From contig JAYKAV010001267.1 of the NCBI GenBank assembly GCA_035582835.1, forward strand, positions 1,144,857 to 1,208,856: 64,000 nt of DNA. Direction: 5' to 3'. Below, one piece after another: positions 63,516 to 64,000 of the stretch. The translations under genes were made by a program, and so were the position numbers. Within the stretch, counting starts at the first letter, position 1. Each line of letters starts with the position of its first letter. Source of the DNA: Phoebastria nigripes. Lineage: Eukaryota > Chordata > Aves > Procellariiformes > Diomedeidae. The notes below the pieces were generated by a model that did no database searches, was not told where the DNA came from, and saw only the letters and a program-made list of their open reading frames with translations.

Positions 63516-64000
63516 NAAAAAAAAAAAAAAAAAGAAAAAATAAGACAGAAGAGAAGTAAAATTTCTAAGTACAAAGCAGATCCTTCCCTCACAAAAGTAT
63601 TGAGAAAATTACCATGAACAATAAGCATCATGAAATAACTCACGAAGAAGTATCTACTTCCTTTAAAGATAGGAATTTAAAAGCATGGAATAAAAGACTC
63701 CAAGGCATACAACAACAGACAAGGAAAGATTTGCTAGCAGCTCAGTAAGTGAACCTCACCCACTCGGTGCTCTGAGAGAGGCCACATTTGCAGGGAGAGA
63801 TAATACCAGCATGGAGAGGCACTAGAAAGCCGACCTCAGGTGGCATAAGCAACCTTCATTCTCACATTTCCCAGCTTCGTTGTACTCAATTTCACAACTG
63901 CAGTAATGTTTTGTTTCTGCACAGATGTGCGAGTGCTCAGCTCAGCGCTATGCACCAGTGTCACCAGTGGTGGTCTGGCCCTGTTTGAAGAAGTTCATTA
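62241..64000. other. Intergenic flank, poly-A tract, possible LTR-like stretch
   Basis: No gene recognised. A stretch at about 62260-62570 has a TATAAA-like motif and, about 90 bases later, an AATAAA followed by CCCTGAGAC, an arrangement seen in LTRs, but without clear ends. A long poly-A lies at 63476-63540. Confidence 0.45.
63476..63540 (+). repeat. Poly-A tract (65 bp, one ambiguous base)
   Basis: Almost pure A with an N at 63516 and a G at 63534. No retroposed gene is recognisable in the sequence before it. The length is uncertain. Confidence 0.9.

Noticed and set aside
1..64000. CRISPR arrays, tRNA genes, rRNA, bacterial operons
   Set aside because: No regularly spaced direct repeats and no tRNA A/B-box pairs noticed by eye. 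Base composition and CR1 content mark vertebrate nuclear DNA.

Overview
The window is nuclear DNA of a vertebrate, very probably a bird. Intergenic and intronic sequence is AT-leaning, CpG is depleted outside three sharp CpG islands, and the only abundant interspersed repeat is CR1 LINE with its typical 3' end in the ATTCTATGA octamer. There are no bacterial-type genes. Most open frames are chance frames in non-coding DNA or stop-poor frames in GC-rich islands.

One protein gene can be recognised: the 5' end of ATP8A2, a P4-ATPase phospholipid flippase, on the minus strand. Coding exon 1 (50301-50343) lies in a CpG island at about 49.7-50.9 kb. Exon 2 (10353-10497) lies in a second CpG island at about 10.2-11.1 kb. 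The two join in phase across a 39,803-bp GT-AG intron. Exon 3 and the rest of the gene lie to the left, outside the window, so 1-10352 is the first part of intron 2. The reading rests on residue-level similarity to the N-terminus of mammalian ATP8A2 as I remember it, and on matching splice phases.

Layout by region: 1-10352 is intron 2, with two CR1 3' ends at 1-586 and about 1325-2058 and a poly-T tract. 10353-10497 is exon 2. 10498-50300 is intron 1, mostly featureless, with homopolymer tracts, one small assembly gap, a CR1 tail remnant near 15.15 kb and an exact 68-bp duplication at 45.5 and 47.1 kb. 50301-50343 is coding exon 1, with GC-rich 5' UTR and promoter sequence above it. 50.9-64 kb is upstream flank: an orphan CpG island at about 57.2-58.3 kb, an internal CR1 endonuclease fragment on the minus strand (about 60.43-61.09 kb), a CR1 3' end on the plus strand (61772-62240) and a long poly-A.

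The most informative observations concern the ATP8A2 5' end: (i) two CpG islands that fit a long-N-terminus and a short-N-terminus isoform, (ii) ATP8A2-like coding similarity continuing upstream of the first in-frame ATG without an ATG, (iii) a possible overlapping upstream ORF, and (iv) a third CpG island with no recognisable gene. I found no CRISPR array, tRNA, rRNA, provirus with recognisable genes, or novel multi-gene system.
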